64,000 bases of DNA from Rhizoclosmatium globosum (taxonomy: Eukaryota > Chytridiomycota > Chytridiomycetes > Chytridiales > Chytriomycetaceae), in assembly GCA_002104985.1 (NCBI GenBank), contig MCGO01000101.1, positions 1 to 64,000 of the forward strand, given 5' to 3'. The notes beneath the pieces are model-generated. The model worked only from the letters and a program-made list of their open reading frames with translations. It ran no database searches and had not been told where the DNA came from. The position numbers and the translations under genes were made by a program. Position 1 is the first letter of the stretch, and each line of letters starts with the position of its first letter. This document shows positions 1-9,789 of the stretch, one piece after another.

Positions 1-1043
1 TACTCCAGAGACGGTTGTCTGCGTGGGGGTGACAGTGTGTGTCTGAGCGGGTTGTCAATAGAATTGCGAGACGTTCGATTTCTTCGAGTTCGGCGTCTTT
101 GGGGTCTTTGGGGCCTGGCGGTGGAACTGCAGATGGGAAAATGGTTGCAGCCGTTGAAGTTTTGATGTCATGCGTTTTGTGGGCTTGTTCGGCGTGATGG
201 TCGTCAGGTTGTTCGGTTGAGATTTCTTCTGGAATCTGCTCTGTAGGTTGAGGTGCTGCAGGGAGAGGAGTAGGTGCAGTTGTATTCGAGGTAGTATTCG
301 CCTTTTTACGTCGACTTTGACCCTGTTTTCCATTGTTGAATTAGTTCAAGTCCAAGCACCGAATGTATTATCACTCTGGAGCACGATAGAATCCTGTCGC
401 AATCATTTCCAAGAAATCAGATGTGAAGCTTTACGACATAAAGTAAATTAATACGTAATGCAAAGCCCTGCGGTACTGTACCAGAACTTGACATCACGGT
501 TTTGAAAGACAAGTCTCCCCATATCAGCAAACAAGAGCGAAACGTTGCTTCCCCTCTTCAAAACCAAGAATAAAGCGTGAACAATGTCCCTCAACCCCGG
601 TTCAATATCATCACGTGGGAAACCCGTCATTCCAGCGACGGCCGCAAAGTTGAGTGGTTCCGCGCTGCTCGATCCTAATCCCACACAATTTAAGTACATG
701 ATAACGGAGTTGCAATCGCGTATTACCAGTTGTAGTGTTATTTGCAACCTTAAACCCCGGAATCTTCTCCCACGACTTTGAAGCGACGAAACACGGGACA
801 CTTGTATCCGCCGTATCACCCGTCACAGAAACAGTCTTGACTTTCTTCATATAAAAGGATCCAACGCCAGGAAAGTTGATCGACTGTTCACGAAGGTGGG
901 GGGAGACATTCAGTTACATCTCAAAGGACAGAATAAGTGAAAGCCCAAACCTTTTTGTTTGTGACTTGTTGACAGATGTAGGCAGTTGTGTCTCGCCAAA
1001 GTGTCGCAAGCTCTGTTATTCCCGTCAGCATACAATCTGACAT
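1..1043 (-). CDS. CCDC81-like HU-domain protein (partial, runs off left edge)
   Basis: Four exons are visible: 951-1043, 727-883, a third from 674 down to about 450, and a terminal piece from about 310 to the window edge. The first three join cleanly (AAG|TCG, then ACT G|GA TCG) and read as a two-lobed HU domain of the CCDC81 family. Lobe 1 carries LWRDTTAYICQQ and INFPGVGSFYMKK; lobe 2 carries EPLNFAAVAGM, IEPGLRDIVHAL, FADMGRLVF and RDVKFWY. In animals CCDC81 associates with centrioles and cilia, which suits a zoospore-forming fungus. The start is the first ATG upstream of lobe 1. The join between exon 3 and the low-complexity exon 4 (Pro/Gln-rich, with PPPGPKDPKDAELEEIERLA) is not settled. 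A broken second copy lies at 5040-6098. Confidence 0.72.
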
Positions 1044-1370
1044 AGATTCTTTCAGAAAGACTGACCAGCCTGAGACAACTTCGAGAACCGTTTGGTCTTT
1101 GGAATATTCTCCACAACATAAGAAAGCAGATCGTTCGCTCCCAGTTTACTCATTTCGAATAGGGAGAAGAAGGGAGAGCCTCGATGTTGAGAAAAATCGT
1201 GCGCGCCATTGTTCTCGAAGGTGTACGTCTCTTTCAAACCAGGAGTAAATCCAGTGTAAATCTTGTATCATAAATTCACAATAAATCAGATTTGAAGTTT
1301 TACTATTCCAAAGAACACGTTCCTGACGGATTCTGCAGTCGAAAAAGAGAAATGGGAAATAATATGCCAA
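1044..1370 (-). other. Intergenic stretch with a possible relic of a BTB-gene 3' end
   Basis: Between the BTB gene stop and the CCDC81-like start, one minus-strand frame around 1150-1237 reads ETYTFENNGAHDFSQHRGS. This resembles EAYAFESSGVHFLGQSTRIGS in the last exon of the adjacent BTB gene, with roughly matching nucleotide sequence. It may be the remains of a tandem duplication of that exon. No intact gene is present. Confidence 0.25.
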
Positions 1371-3656
1371 TCAAAGAACACCAAGCAACACAGACAGTCT
1401 CACACTAACATTTGTTGCATCCACACCACCTGCAACATACAATTCCTTAAACAGTTCGACATTAGCTGAACCAATTCGAGTGCTTTGGCCCAAAAAGTGA
1501 ACACCACTGCTCTCAAACGCATACGCTTCAGTAACTTGCTCATTGAGGCAAACGTACGCGACAATACGACACCAGAACTTTGCTTCCGAACGTGAATCGA
1601 CACAATCCGTCACATCCTTACTTCCAGGCTTACGTGTCCTGTGTATCTGTGTCAGTTTCCACAATACCTCACCATACCATACAAAAAAGCACTTACAAGG
1701 AAAACTCAACGCTATTCAACCCTTCTTCAACTCCTTTCTCAATCTTGATAGCCCACAAACTACCCGCATACGGAACCCCCTTACTAACCAAACAATCCCC
1801 AACATTCCCCTTCAAAACCTTCACCAACATGTTCCCCACGACCCCATTACTCTTACCATCCAAAGCCTGCGCCTGCTTCACACCCCCAAACTCAACCCCA
1901 AACCGAAACGGCGGCATCTCCAACAAATCATGCGCATAAACAGGCCCCATAATACTCTCATAAAACCCCTCCACATCCCCTTTCACAACAACATTCTGCC
2001 GTCCATAATGATAATTCACCCCCAACTTCTGGATATTCTTGGGCGTGGTCTCCACCAACCGAATCATATCATGGTGGATACGAAAGTGCCTGTCGAACAC
2101 GAAGCCAGGGACCATAGCTTCGGCTCTGACTTTGCTGTATTCGTGGAGAGGGATGTGTGCGTAGAGGAGGCCCTTTGAGAGGAGGTTTATGGCGGCGTCG
2201 ATGGAGTCTGGGGAGAGTTCTGCGGGTGGGAGGGAGGGGCTTGTTACTTGGGCTAAGCGGCCGAGGAAGACGACGTTTGCGGATCCTGTGACTGGTTCGG
2301 AGGCGGTTACGTTTACGTCTTCGTCGGTGTGGTGGTGGTTGGTGAGAGCGCTGGCGGTTGTGTTTGGGGAGCCGGGGACGATAGGGATTGCGGGTAAGCG
2401 ACCTAATGCGAGGACGTGGCTTGTCATGTGTTGGATCAGAGTTTTCATGCTTCCGTATGTGGTGCCTTCGAACTTTTTGGCAAGGACGGCGCTGATGAAT
2501 TCGAATCGATTGAACTCGGTTGGAATGTAGAACGTGTCGCTTTGGACGATTCTCGCGAGCCAAGAGAATTCAAGTTGGGGGAAAGTTTCAGTGGCAAGAT
2601 GTGGGTCCACTGAACCTTCACGGCAGAGGTAAATGAGAGTGTGGCGGAGGAGGAGAAGGGATGTTTCGCCATAGTCATAAGTGCTACTGTACGTCAAGTA
2701 CTCGAGAGCATTTTGAGGAGTGTATTTGATAGTCTTGATAAAGTCCGCGCACCTAAATCGATAGTTCAGAGACTGGACGGTTAATCATCCTACTCTAAAA
2801 GACTCACATATCACACAGATCCTGATCTCTAAAGAAATACGCCGTCGCCAAAAGGCTCTTCAAATTATCGGTTTCAACAGTATCTCCAAAGAATCCATAC
2901 AATCTTCTAAACAAAACACTCAACGCGTCATGACTGACATTTGGGTCCTTGATATCAACACTCAATTCAAACTTCCCGGTAGAGCTAGTGGGAACATCTC
3001 CATGGACTTCGAGCATACGCATTGAAAAGTAAGGGTTGTTGATAAGAGCAAGACGGTGGAGGTGGTAAGGATGACCAAGGATGGTCACGACAATATCAGA
3101 GAACAGAGAATCGACGTATCCTATGTTAAATACAAGTAGTTTAGAGCGGGTATCGGGCAGCATAGACCAAGGGCAGTGGAGTGGTATCACATGACATATT
3201 TGAAGGAGCGCACCCAAATTGGGAGGCCAATGAAGGGGGAAAGGGAAATCCACCACGCACCATGCTTGTGCAGACCATTACACACATTTGCCATGCGATT
3301 ATTAAGCGTTGTCTTTGAGAATACGACAGTTGGCTTTGGATCCAGGGCAGCTTCCGGTCCTTGTTTCGAAGACGACGAGAACAGCGTCGAGGGCATTGGC
3401 ACCGCAGACGGAAGACCACTTCGAGACGACTGCGAATCAGATCGCCGATTTCCAAAAAACGACGCTGGTTTCAGGTAAAGCGGACTCAGTTGCAACCACA
3501 AAAGTACTGACGAGTAAACAAACCTCGGCGATCAGATGTCTTCTGCCGCGACATTGGATTCAAACTCGAAAGTGTCTTGGGTGGTGTGGGAAGGGACTGC
3601 ATCGAGGCAGGCCGTTCATATGGAACTACCTCTTCAGGTGGGAGATCAAGGGACAT
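1371..3656 (-). CDS. BTB/POZ domain protein, 657 aa, five exons
   Basis: Exons are 3656-3524, 3464-3261, 3120-2808, 2752-1697 and 1638-1371; all joins keep frame and total 1974 nt. The N-terminal 100 residues are Ser/Pro-rich and disordered-looking. A BTB/POZ fold follows, with DSLFSDIVVTILGHPYHLHR and NPYFSMRML, then the BTB helices around FRRLYGFFGD and LLATAYFFRDQDLCDM. A BACK-like helical part (LLLLRHTLIYLC, LARIVQSDTFYIPTEFNRF) and a long C-terminal region ending in AYAFESSGVHFLGQS and GGVDATNVSVRLSVLLGVL come next. The layout resembles fungal proteins of the germ-cell-less type, probably a CUL3 substrate adaptor, but that role is inferred. It is divergent with the RibD-like gene, 132 bp away. 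The BTB call is firm; the subfamily is not. Confidence 0.8.
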
Positions 3657-3788
3657 TTGCCGGAAATTAATTAAATATCGAGAACCAAATGAATTTATTG
3701 TCTTGTTCTCAGGGTAACAATTGTTTGTCGATCATTTACAGGCTGTTTACCAATTTCTAAGCAGGTGTTGTATTGAGATTACCCAAAA
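3657..3788. promoter_or_regulatory. Compact divergent promoter between BTB and RibD-like genes
   Basis: Only 132 bp separate the two start codons, which face away from each other, so both promoters must lie here or overlap the 5' ends. The stretch is AT-rich. I see no clear TATA box. Confidence 0.4.
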
Positions 3789-4950
3789 ATGGTCAAAGTT
3801 ATACCTCGCCTTTCCGAGTTCTCCGCGGCCAATGTTCCAATTGAGGAACTAGATGCGTTCTACACAATCGCCAATGTCGCTGCGCCAGAAGACAGGCCGT
3901 ATGTGTGGTCGAATAGCATGACAACCCTTGACGGGTTCATGCACTACAACTCAACATCATCGGCGTCGTCAATTCAACATTCGTCAGTATCAACTCCAAA
4001 AAGTGAACTTGAGCACGGTTCTGTTGAATCCGACATTGCCCTCAAGAAACACCCGCAAGCTGGACCATACTCACTGGCAGACTACAGACTGCTCAATGCG
4101 GGTACTGTATCTACCTTACTGTATCTACCCACCTAAACAAGCTACTCATTACAGGATGGGTCTACGCAGATGCAGTCCTCTCCTCAGGTCCCTGCCTCAG
4201 AACAGATCCACTCCTTCGACACGTTCCAATCTTCAAAGATATGCAACAACATCGAACTAAAGTATTGAACAAACCATTCGCGCCACTTCATATTGCAGTT
4301 ACGTCAAAGGCATCCACCCTCTCATTCTCAACACATTCCTTCTTCAACTCGCCTGACCTTCCTGTCCTCGTTGTCACGCACGAATTAGACGTGCAACCTT
4401 CTATCGATGCGTTTATTGCGTCTAAATCTACTGGTGGGAACCCTGACACTTGTCTGTGGTCTCCTGCTCTCCATGAACCAAACACACCAGGAACTGTCCG
4501 TTTCCTCTCATTCCCTCCCTCTCCTACTCCTTCTACTTCTTCCGCCTCTTCGCCCGCGTCCGTAGATTTATCTCAACTACTCCACTTCCTCAAACACGAA
4601 CTCCGAATCAACTCCCTCGAAATCGATGCAGGTGGATCAATGATTCGCAATATGATTGATTTGAAACTCATTGATGAATTGCGTTGGACGCAAGTGGGAC
4701 ATGTGGTATGTATTCCATATCCATTCGTGTGTCAAATAAGAAACCGTGATTCATGGACCGAACCACTAATTCAACAAAACAATAGATTGGAGGAACTGAT
4801 GCCCTCGGAAACCCACGTCCATCGCTCTTCAATAGCCCATCAGCGGATTCATACACAGCAAACACAAGCCCTGTTTTTCGGATGGCTGGAATCAGGGCCA
4901 TCGGTGAACACTTTCTGTTTTTAAGAACTGTTCTCGAGTATAGACACTGA
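3789..4950 (+). CDS. RibD C-terminal-domain reductase (RIB7/DHFR-like fold), 342 aa
   Basis: Three exons, 3789-4101, 4155-4705 and 4786-4950, join in frame (GCG G|GA TGG; CAT GTG|ATT GGA) for 1029 nt. The N-terminal RPYVWSNSMTTLDGFM matches the first strand and substrate loop of RibD_C/dihydrofolate-reductase-like proteins. PYSLADYRLLNAGWVYADAV follows. Near the C-terminus, LEIDAGGSMIRNMIDLKLID and VIGGTDALG match the nucleotide-binding GG and DEL region. Family members reduce 2,5-diamino-6-ribosylamino-pyrimidinone phosphate in riboflavin synthesis (NADPH-dependent), but many fungal paralogs are uncharacterised, so the substrate is not proven. A Ser/Pro/Thr-rich insert (about residues 215-235) is unusual. 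An AATAAA-like signal lies at the stop. The stretch 4951-5040 holds no gene. Confidence 0.78.
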
Positions 4951-5039
4951 ATAAATGTACTTATGATGGAGCTACTAGGGTTATGGTTGTTCTGCCCTCT
5001 GAGTTGCAACTGAATTCATGACTAGTCAATCAATTTTTA

Positions 5040-6098
5040 CACGCATTGGATCCCTTTTTATGTATCACGGTGGATACGAGTGTTCCGTTGTTTCGTTGCT
5101 TCAAAGTTTGCTTCAGGGTTTAAGGTTTGAGAATAACACCATAACTGTTAACACGTGATTGAAACACCGTTATACTGCTTTTAAACTGTGTTTACCCAGC
5201 AGCATGCATCGTCTTTCTTGTTGGCTCTTCCAATGGAAGGTCTGCACTTGGTTATGTCTCCTGTAGAATACCGTGCTATCCTTCGCTATCGCCTTCTCAT
5301 GCTGCTCTATACAGGCCGTCGTTGTTGTCGTCATTGTGAACATGTGATGGATCTGTTTGGTGATCATGCTTTCTGCTGTGGGGGTCACTCAGGCTCTTGG
5401 AGTGGACATAATTTCTAGAGATTGGAATTCTTTGTCGGGAGAATGGTGAAGTTTGCCTGCCTTCAAGTTCAGGAGATCTTTGGCCAGCTGATCTTCTAGT
5501 CTATGACTTTTATGATGGGAAAACTGTTTGTGTGGATATCAGCGTTGTTCATCCACTTACCTCAAGTGGCCTGGTGGATTTAAGGTTGGAAATGCTGTTC
5601 GTGGACGGGAATCTACAAAGAATGAAAAGTATTTGTCGGGTTGTCAGTCTATTGGTCTAGAGTTTGTCCCCTTTGTATTGGATACTACTGGTGGGTTAGG
5701 CAAGAGCTCTATACAGTTTTTAGAAAAGTTGCGTGGCTTGATGATGCAGCGGGAAGTTATTCGAGAATCTGTGTCGGTAGCTGTTGTTTATCGTCGCATA
5801 CTATTTGCGCTTCAGCATGCTTTGGCTCGTATTATAGTCAGCAAAATGGAGGAAGATTTTTACTATTGAGGATTATTTGATGTTGGGTATTGGATATATT
5901 TGAGTTATCAATAAAGTATTTCTGACCAAGAAAAAAAACACAAAAAAAACAAACAAAAAAACAGTGTTGGTTTAGGATCGAGCAGCGCGAAACCACTCAA
6001 CTTTGCGACTGTCGCTGGAACGTTTAGTTATATTAAACCATCGTTGAGGGACATTGTTGATCAGTTATTCTCAGTTCGAAGAGACAAAATAAAACGTT
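5040..6098 (+). pseudogene. Broken CCDC81-like copy interrupted by a LINE
   Basis: Plus-strand sequence at about 5055-5163 resembles exon 2 of the CCDC81-like gene at the left edge (matching GTTTCGT-GCTTCAAAG, then GGGTTTAAGGTT and ATAACACxATAACTG). Sequence at 5968-6098 resembles its exon 3, with GSSSAKPLNFATVAGTF and KPSLRDIV against GSSSAEPLNFAAVAGMT and EPGLRDIV in the left-edge gene. The parts are separated by a LINE 3' end sitting where the intron would be. There is no start exon and the reading frame ends at AAAACGTTAA. The exon-3 piece is repeated at the start of all three tandem units. Confidence 0.7.
5164..5960 (+). mobile_element. 5'-truncated non-LTR retrotransposon (LINE) 3' end
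   Basis: Only the C-terminal end of a reverse-transcriptase-type polyprotein is left, in two frames. The first holds YRAILRYRLLMLL, CRHCEHVMDLFGDHAFCCGG and SGHN, a Cys/His cluster typical of the post-RT region of LINE proteins. The second holds DFYDGKTVCVDISVVHPL, then NEKYLSGCQSIGLEFVPFVL and GGLGKSSIQFLEKLR, the usual LINE C-terminus, ending at 5866-5869. The element ends in an impure A-rich tail with interspersed C up to 5960, next to CCDC81-like exon-3 sequence. The 5' junction sits near 5164; no target-site duplication was confirmed. RT core and endonuclease are absent, so it is a dead-on-arrival copy. Confidence 0.75.
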
Positions 6099-6197
6099 AA
6101 ATTACGAGTCGGAAACTGTGAAGTCAAGTCTTCTATTCACTTCAATACTACCTAATAATGATGAACAAAAAGATAAACGAAAAGACGTAGCTCTTAA

Positions 6198-8892
6198 CTA
6201 CATATCAAAAGACGCAACAGCCTTAACGGTTCCAGAGTTTGGCCAGAGAACCCAAGGAACAGTCAAATTCTTTTTAAGGTAGATTTGATCGTCCAAACCA
6301 ACACCTGCAATTGACACATTGTCCAAGAGCGCAGTGCTCTTAACACAGCACGAATATGGAACTGGGAGCCAACCATCAACAATTGCCAAACTTTTCTTTG
6401 TCCAAAGTGTCCCATCTGGTGCCGTACCAATCAATGAATCATCGATCCAGTTAACAGTGATATCAACGACTTTGCCCGACTGTGGCACAAAAATCCATGG
6501 TGCATTCAGCGTTTTTCTGGTGTACAACTGGTTGTCGAGTCCTACTGCCACAAAAGATCCATCGGAAAATTGATCGACGCTCTTTACTGATCCAGAGTTG
6601 GGGACTTGAGTGCATCCAACGTTAGCCTCAAGCGTGGGACAGTTCCAAAGAGTAAAATCATCAGCAACAACAACAGCGGAAGCGTCGGTGTAAACTGCTT
6701 GCACAACATCAATCCCGCGAGGTCCAGGAATTGAAATCCATGGATCAGAAGGAGAATCACTTGATTTTCCCCACAAGGAATTATCTGGAGCAATTCCAAT
6801 CACAACATTCAGAATCCAACTTACTGCAGGAGCTACAGAGATAACAGAAGCAGAATTAGGAAGTTTTGCCCAATATCCAGACACAATGAATTCATACACA
6901 GCACCATCTGTTCCTACACCAAGAATAATTCCATCAAACATAACTGAAGCTTTAGTCACGCAGCAAGAGCCAGGAACAAGTAGCCATGGGTCATTCAAAG
7001 ATGCTCTAGTATACAAGTTTTTGTTCAGCCCAACACCAACTATAATACCAGTCGACATCACTGAAACGTCTTGCACAAACACACCACCCAAGTTGGGAAC
7101 TAAAGTCCAAGAACCCGTAAGACCAACACGCGTGTACAATTGATAATCCGTTCCAACTCCAATCAAAGTCTTTCCGTCCGTAAGAATGTCGATACTTAAC
7201 ACTGAACCCGATCCTGCAACTTGTGTACAAGAGCTGTGTGTCCAAATCGAAAGCGAAGCAATCGGACAAGTATACAATATCTTGTCAATACCGACAACAA
7301 CATACGTTCCTAAAGCGAAAAGAACGTCCAAAACTCTAGCCGATCCACCAATAGACTGCCATGGAGCAGAAAGTGAATCCTTCTTCCAAAGGGTGTTATC
7401 TGGTGCAACTCCAATTAATTTGTTCCAATAGCTAGGTTCGAAATAGCTCGTCGGATACAAAACACAATAGCCAAGATCTACCCAACTAGATCCATTCCAC
7501 ACGAAATTCTTTGACCCAGAAACAACTTGTCGTCCAACTACTGGACTTTCAATAGCAGACATTTTCGTTGGAAAGCAGGCTTGGTACAGTGTCGAGGTAC
7601 AGCCTCCAAGATCACTCCAAACACCGTACGCATCCAGTTGGATATTATGGACCGACGCCCCATTGGTTTTACTGGATACCGTTCCAGCAGGAAGTGGCTG
7701 TGAGATGTCAATGCTTCCGTAACAGCCAGACCATCCATACGAAAAGTATGTAATAGCACTAACATGGTCAACACAGGCCTTGTCGCTGTTGGACCAAAGC
7801 TTGTTTACTGGATACGTGTTGCCATCAAATCGAGATACAGTAGTTCCACCCTGCCAATCGCAGATATATCCAACAAAGCCCCACAAGCGACCACTCGAGG
7901 TAGTATCAAAGTCGTACCAAGATGTGATGGTTGCCGCTGAAATTGGATAAGAGCCGACCGGATTCGTCACAGCATTGGCAAACTGTTCGGATGCAGATGA
8001 ATAAATTCCATTTGCATCTCCACATACACAGGAGGGCGCATGATCTGGAATCACACCGTAAACAATAAATTGGACTCCCAAATTCAAGTCGGAAATGTCG
8101 ACAGCGTTGTGGTAGCTGCACCAGTTAGCACAAGAGTATACAAGAGTGCCATCACGCACGAAACCGACGGTTGTTCCAACTGCAATGTGGATTGGAAAGT
8201 AGGTGGAGGTAGTTGGAACGATGTTTCCACTCATCGCCAAGTTGTACAGGTAGCCTTGAATATCTGCGTCAGAGATGTATCCTTTTGCCTGATTGATTGT
8301 TTGAGGAACAGAAATGGCAGGCTTGGTTGATCCAGTGTAGATTCCATACTGGTGCATAATATCCATCCATGGCGATTGGACAATTGCATTGTAATAAGTT
8401 TGGATAGCGGCCTGAGATACAACAGCTCCATAAAAGAGAGGCTGAATAATTGGGGAAGCAAGCAAAGGACCCCGTAGAAGGTGAGCAAAGGTGTGTCAGA
8501 CGTTGCTCTGGCCTTCACAGATCCAGAGCCCGGGTACAGACCTTGACTTGATGGAGATGAGTAGTTGAACAACACAATTGGAGGGGCAGCAGGGTTGTAA
8601 GACTGAAGAACGGAAGCTTTATCTAGATTGAGTGTGCGGACTGTAAGTGGATGCTCCAGAACACCCAAAAAATTATCAAGCACCCACCAATCCCACTCTC
8701 TTCAATCTGTCTCGCACGGTCGAATATAGCAGAAGGTGAAACGTTGGTTTCATGATCAGATGGAGGGACAAGAACCACAGGAGCGCCTTCAATGATCGCC
8801 ACTGGCTCAGCACCATTTGATGCTTCGTTGGAGTGCGATGCTTTCGCCACTGACACAGCGGCAATCGCAAGTGTCGTCAACTGGAAGAGCAT
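6198..8892 (-). pseudogene. Tectonin-repeat secreted protein, copy 1 (one frameshift)
   Basis: Exon 1 is 8892-8688 and exon 2 is 8640-6198, joined ATT G|TC CGC as in copy 3. The protein has a signal peptide (MLFQLTTLAIAAVSVA), an N-terminal exordium-like domain and about ten tectonin blades. It differs from the intact copy 3 by a missing C in a C run near 8473 (four C where copies 2 and 3 have five), which shifts the frame about 100 codons in. From the next in-frame ATG near 8465 the frame is open to the stop. The deletion lies in a homopolymer and could be a base-calling error, in which case this copy is functional. Confidence 0.8.
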
Positions 8893-9789
8893 TCGTGATA
8901 TGACGAATCTTTTTTGTTGCTTTCCTTTTTAAATGCACAAGCCTTATGCAAATGTATGCGGACTTTCAAAAGTGGAGATGGGTGGCCGAATGGTCTCTCA
9001 CACTCAATTCACATACAGGATGTTATATTTAACGAAAGATTTTATTTGGACTGCAATACCACAATGCCAAAGGAATTCAGGAAATATGGCCATTCCATCT
9101 ATGAGCCAAAATTTCGAATTTCGAACGCTGGTGGAGTGATTGACGCAGGTTGAAGCAGTGCGGTCAATTTGTGCGGACTGTTAATTGATTCTGCCAAGAA
9201 ACCCAAAGAAACCCGTCCTGGAAGCGGAGATCCAAGTGGAGATATTGTGCAAAAAACTTGTTCGGAGTCTCCGACAGTGGTGAATTCTTCAATAAATTAA
9301 ATTAATTGTCTGCTTCCTTTGTTCAATAACTCAAAATCAAGATTCCATCGCATTCAAGAGTACAACATTGAGATGGAATTGTATTGATATAAGGTCAAAT
9401 GAGCGTCGCTGCGGTGACGGAGTCAATTCTCAAGGAACATTCAAACATAAGTTGTCGTTACCAGAGAAATACCAGCGCCTTCCATTCATATTGAAGTACT
9501 GTTTGTGCCATCAAGACTTCTCAGAAACCTTAATTTGGTTATAAACCAAATGATATCACTCCGCTCACCAACACAACCAAATTCAAATTCAGTCGTAGGT
9601 ATTACTTTCGGAGAAGAATAGGCGAGTAACTCCATTTGAGAACTCAGTGGCGACAAAGAGAATACAGTGATGTTGATGCCAAAACCAGAATAGAATGTAT
9701 TTATGAAAGAGAGTCAATGTGAATTATTTGTATGAAGGACAATATACTTTCTTTCTCTTTTCTCTCTTACTCACAAACCAACAAAGTAA
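8893..9789. promoter_or_regulatory. Divergent upstream region, copy 1
   Basis: About 900 bp separate the start codons of the tectonin gene (minus) and the DDT gene (plus). No convincing ORF, RNA gene or repeat is seen. The same region recurs at 23062-23958 and 37231-38129, so regulation is probably shared by all copies. Confidence 0.5.

Noticed and set aside
6319..8330. Plus-strand open frames opposite the tectonin gene (also in copies 2 and 3)
   Set aside because: Shadow frames of a repeat-rich gene. They recur wherever the minus-strand gene does and have no domains.
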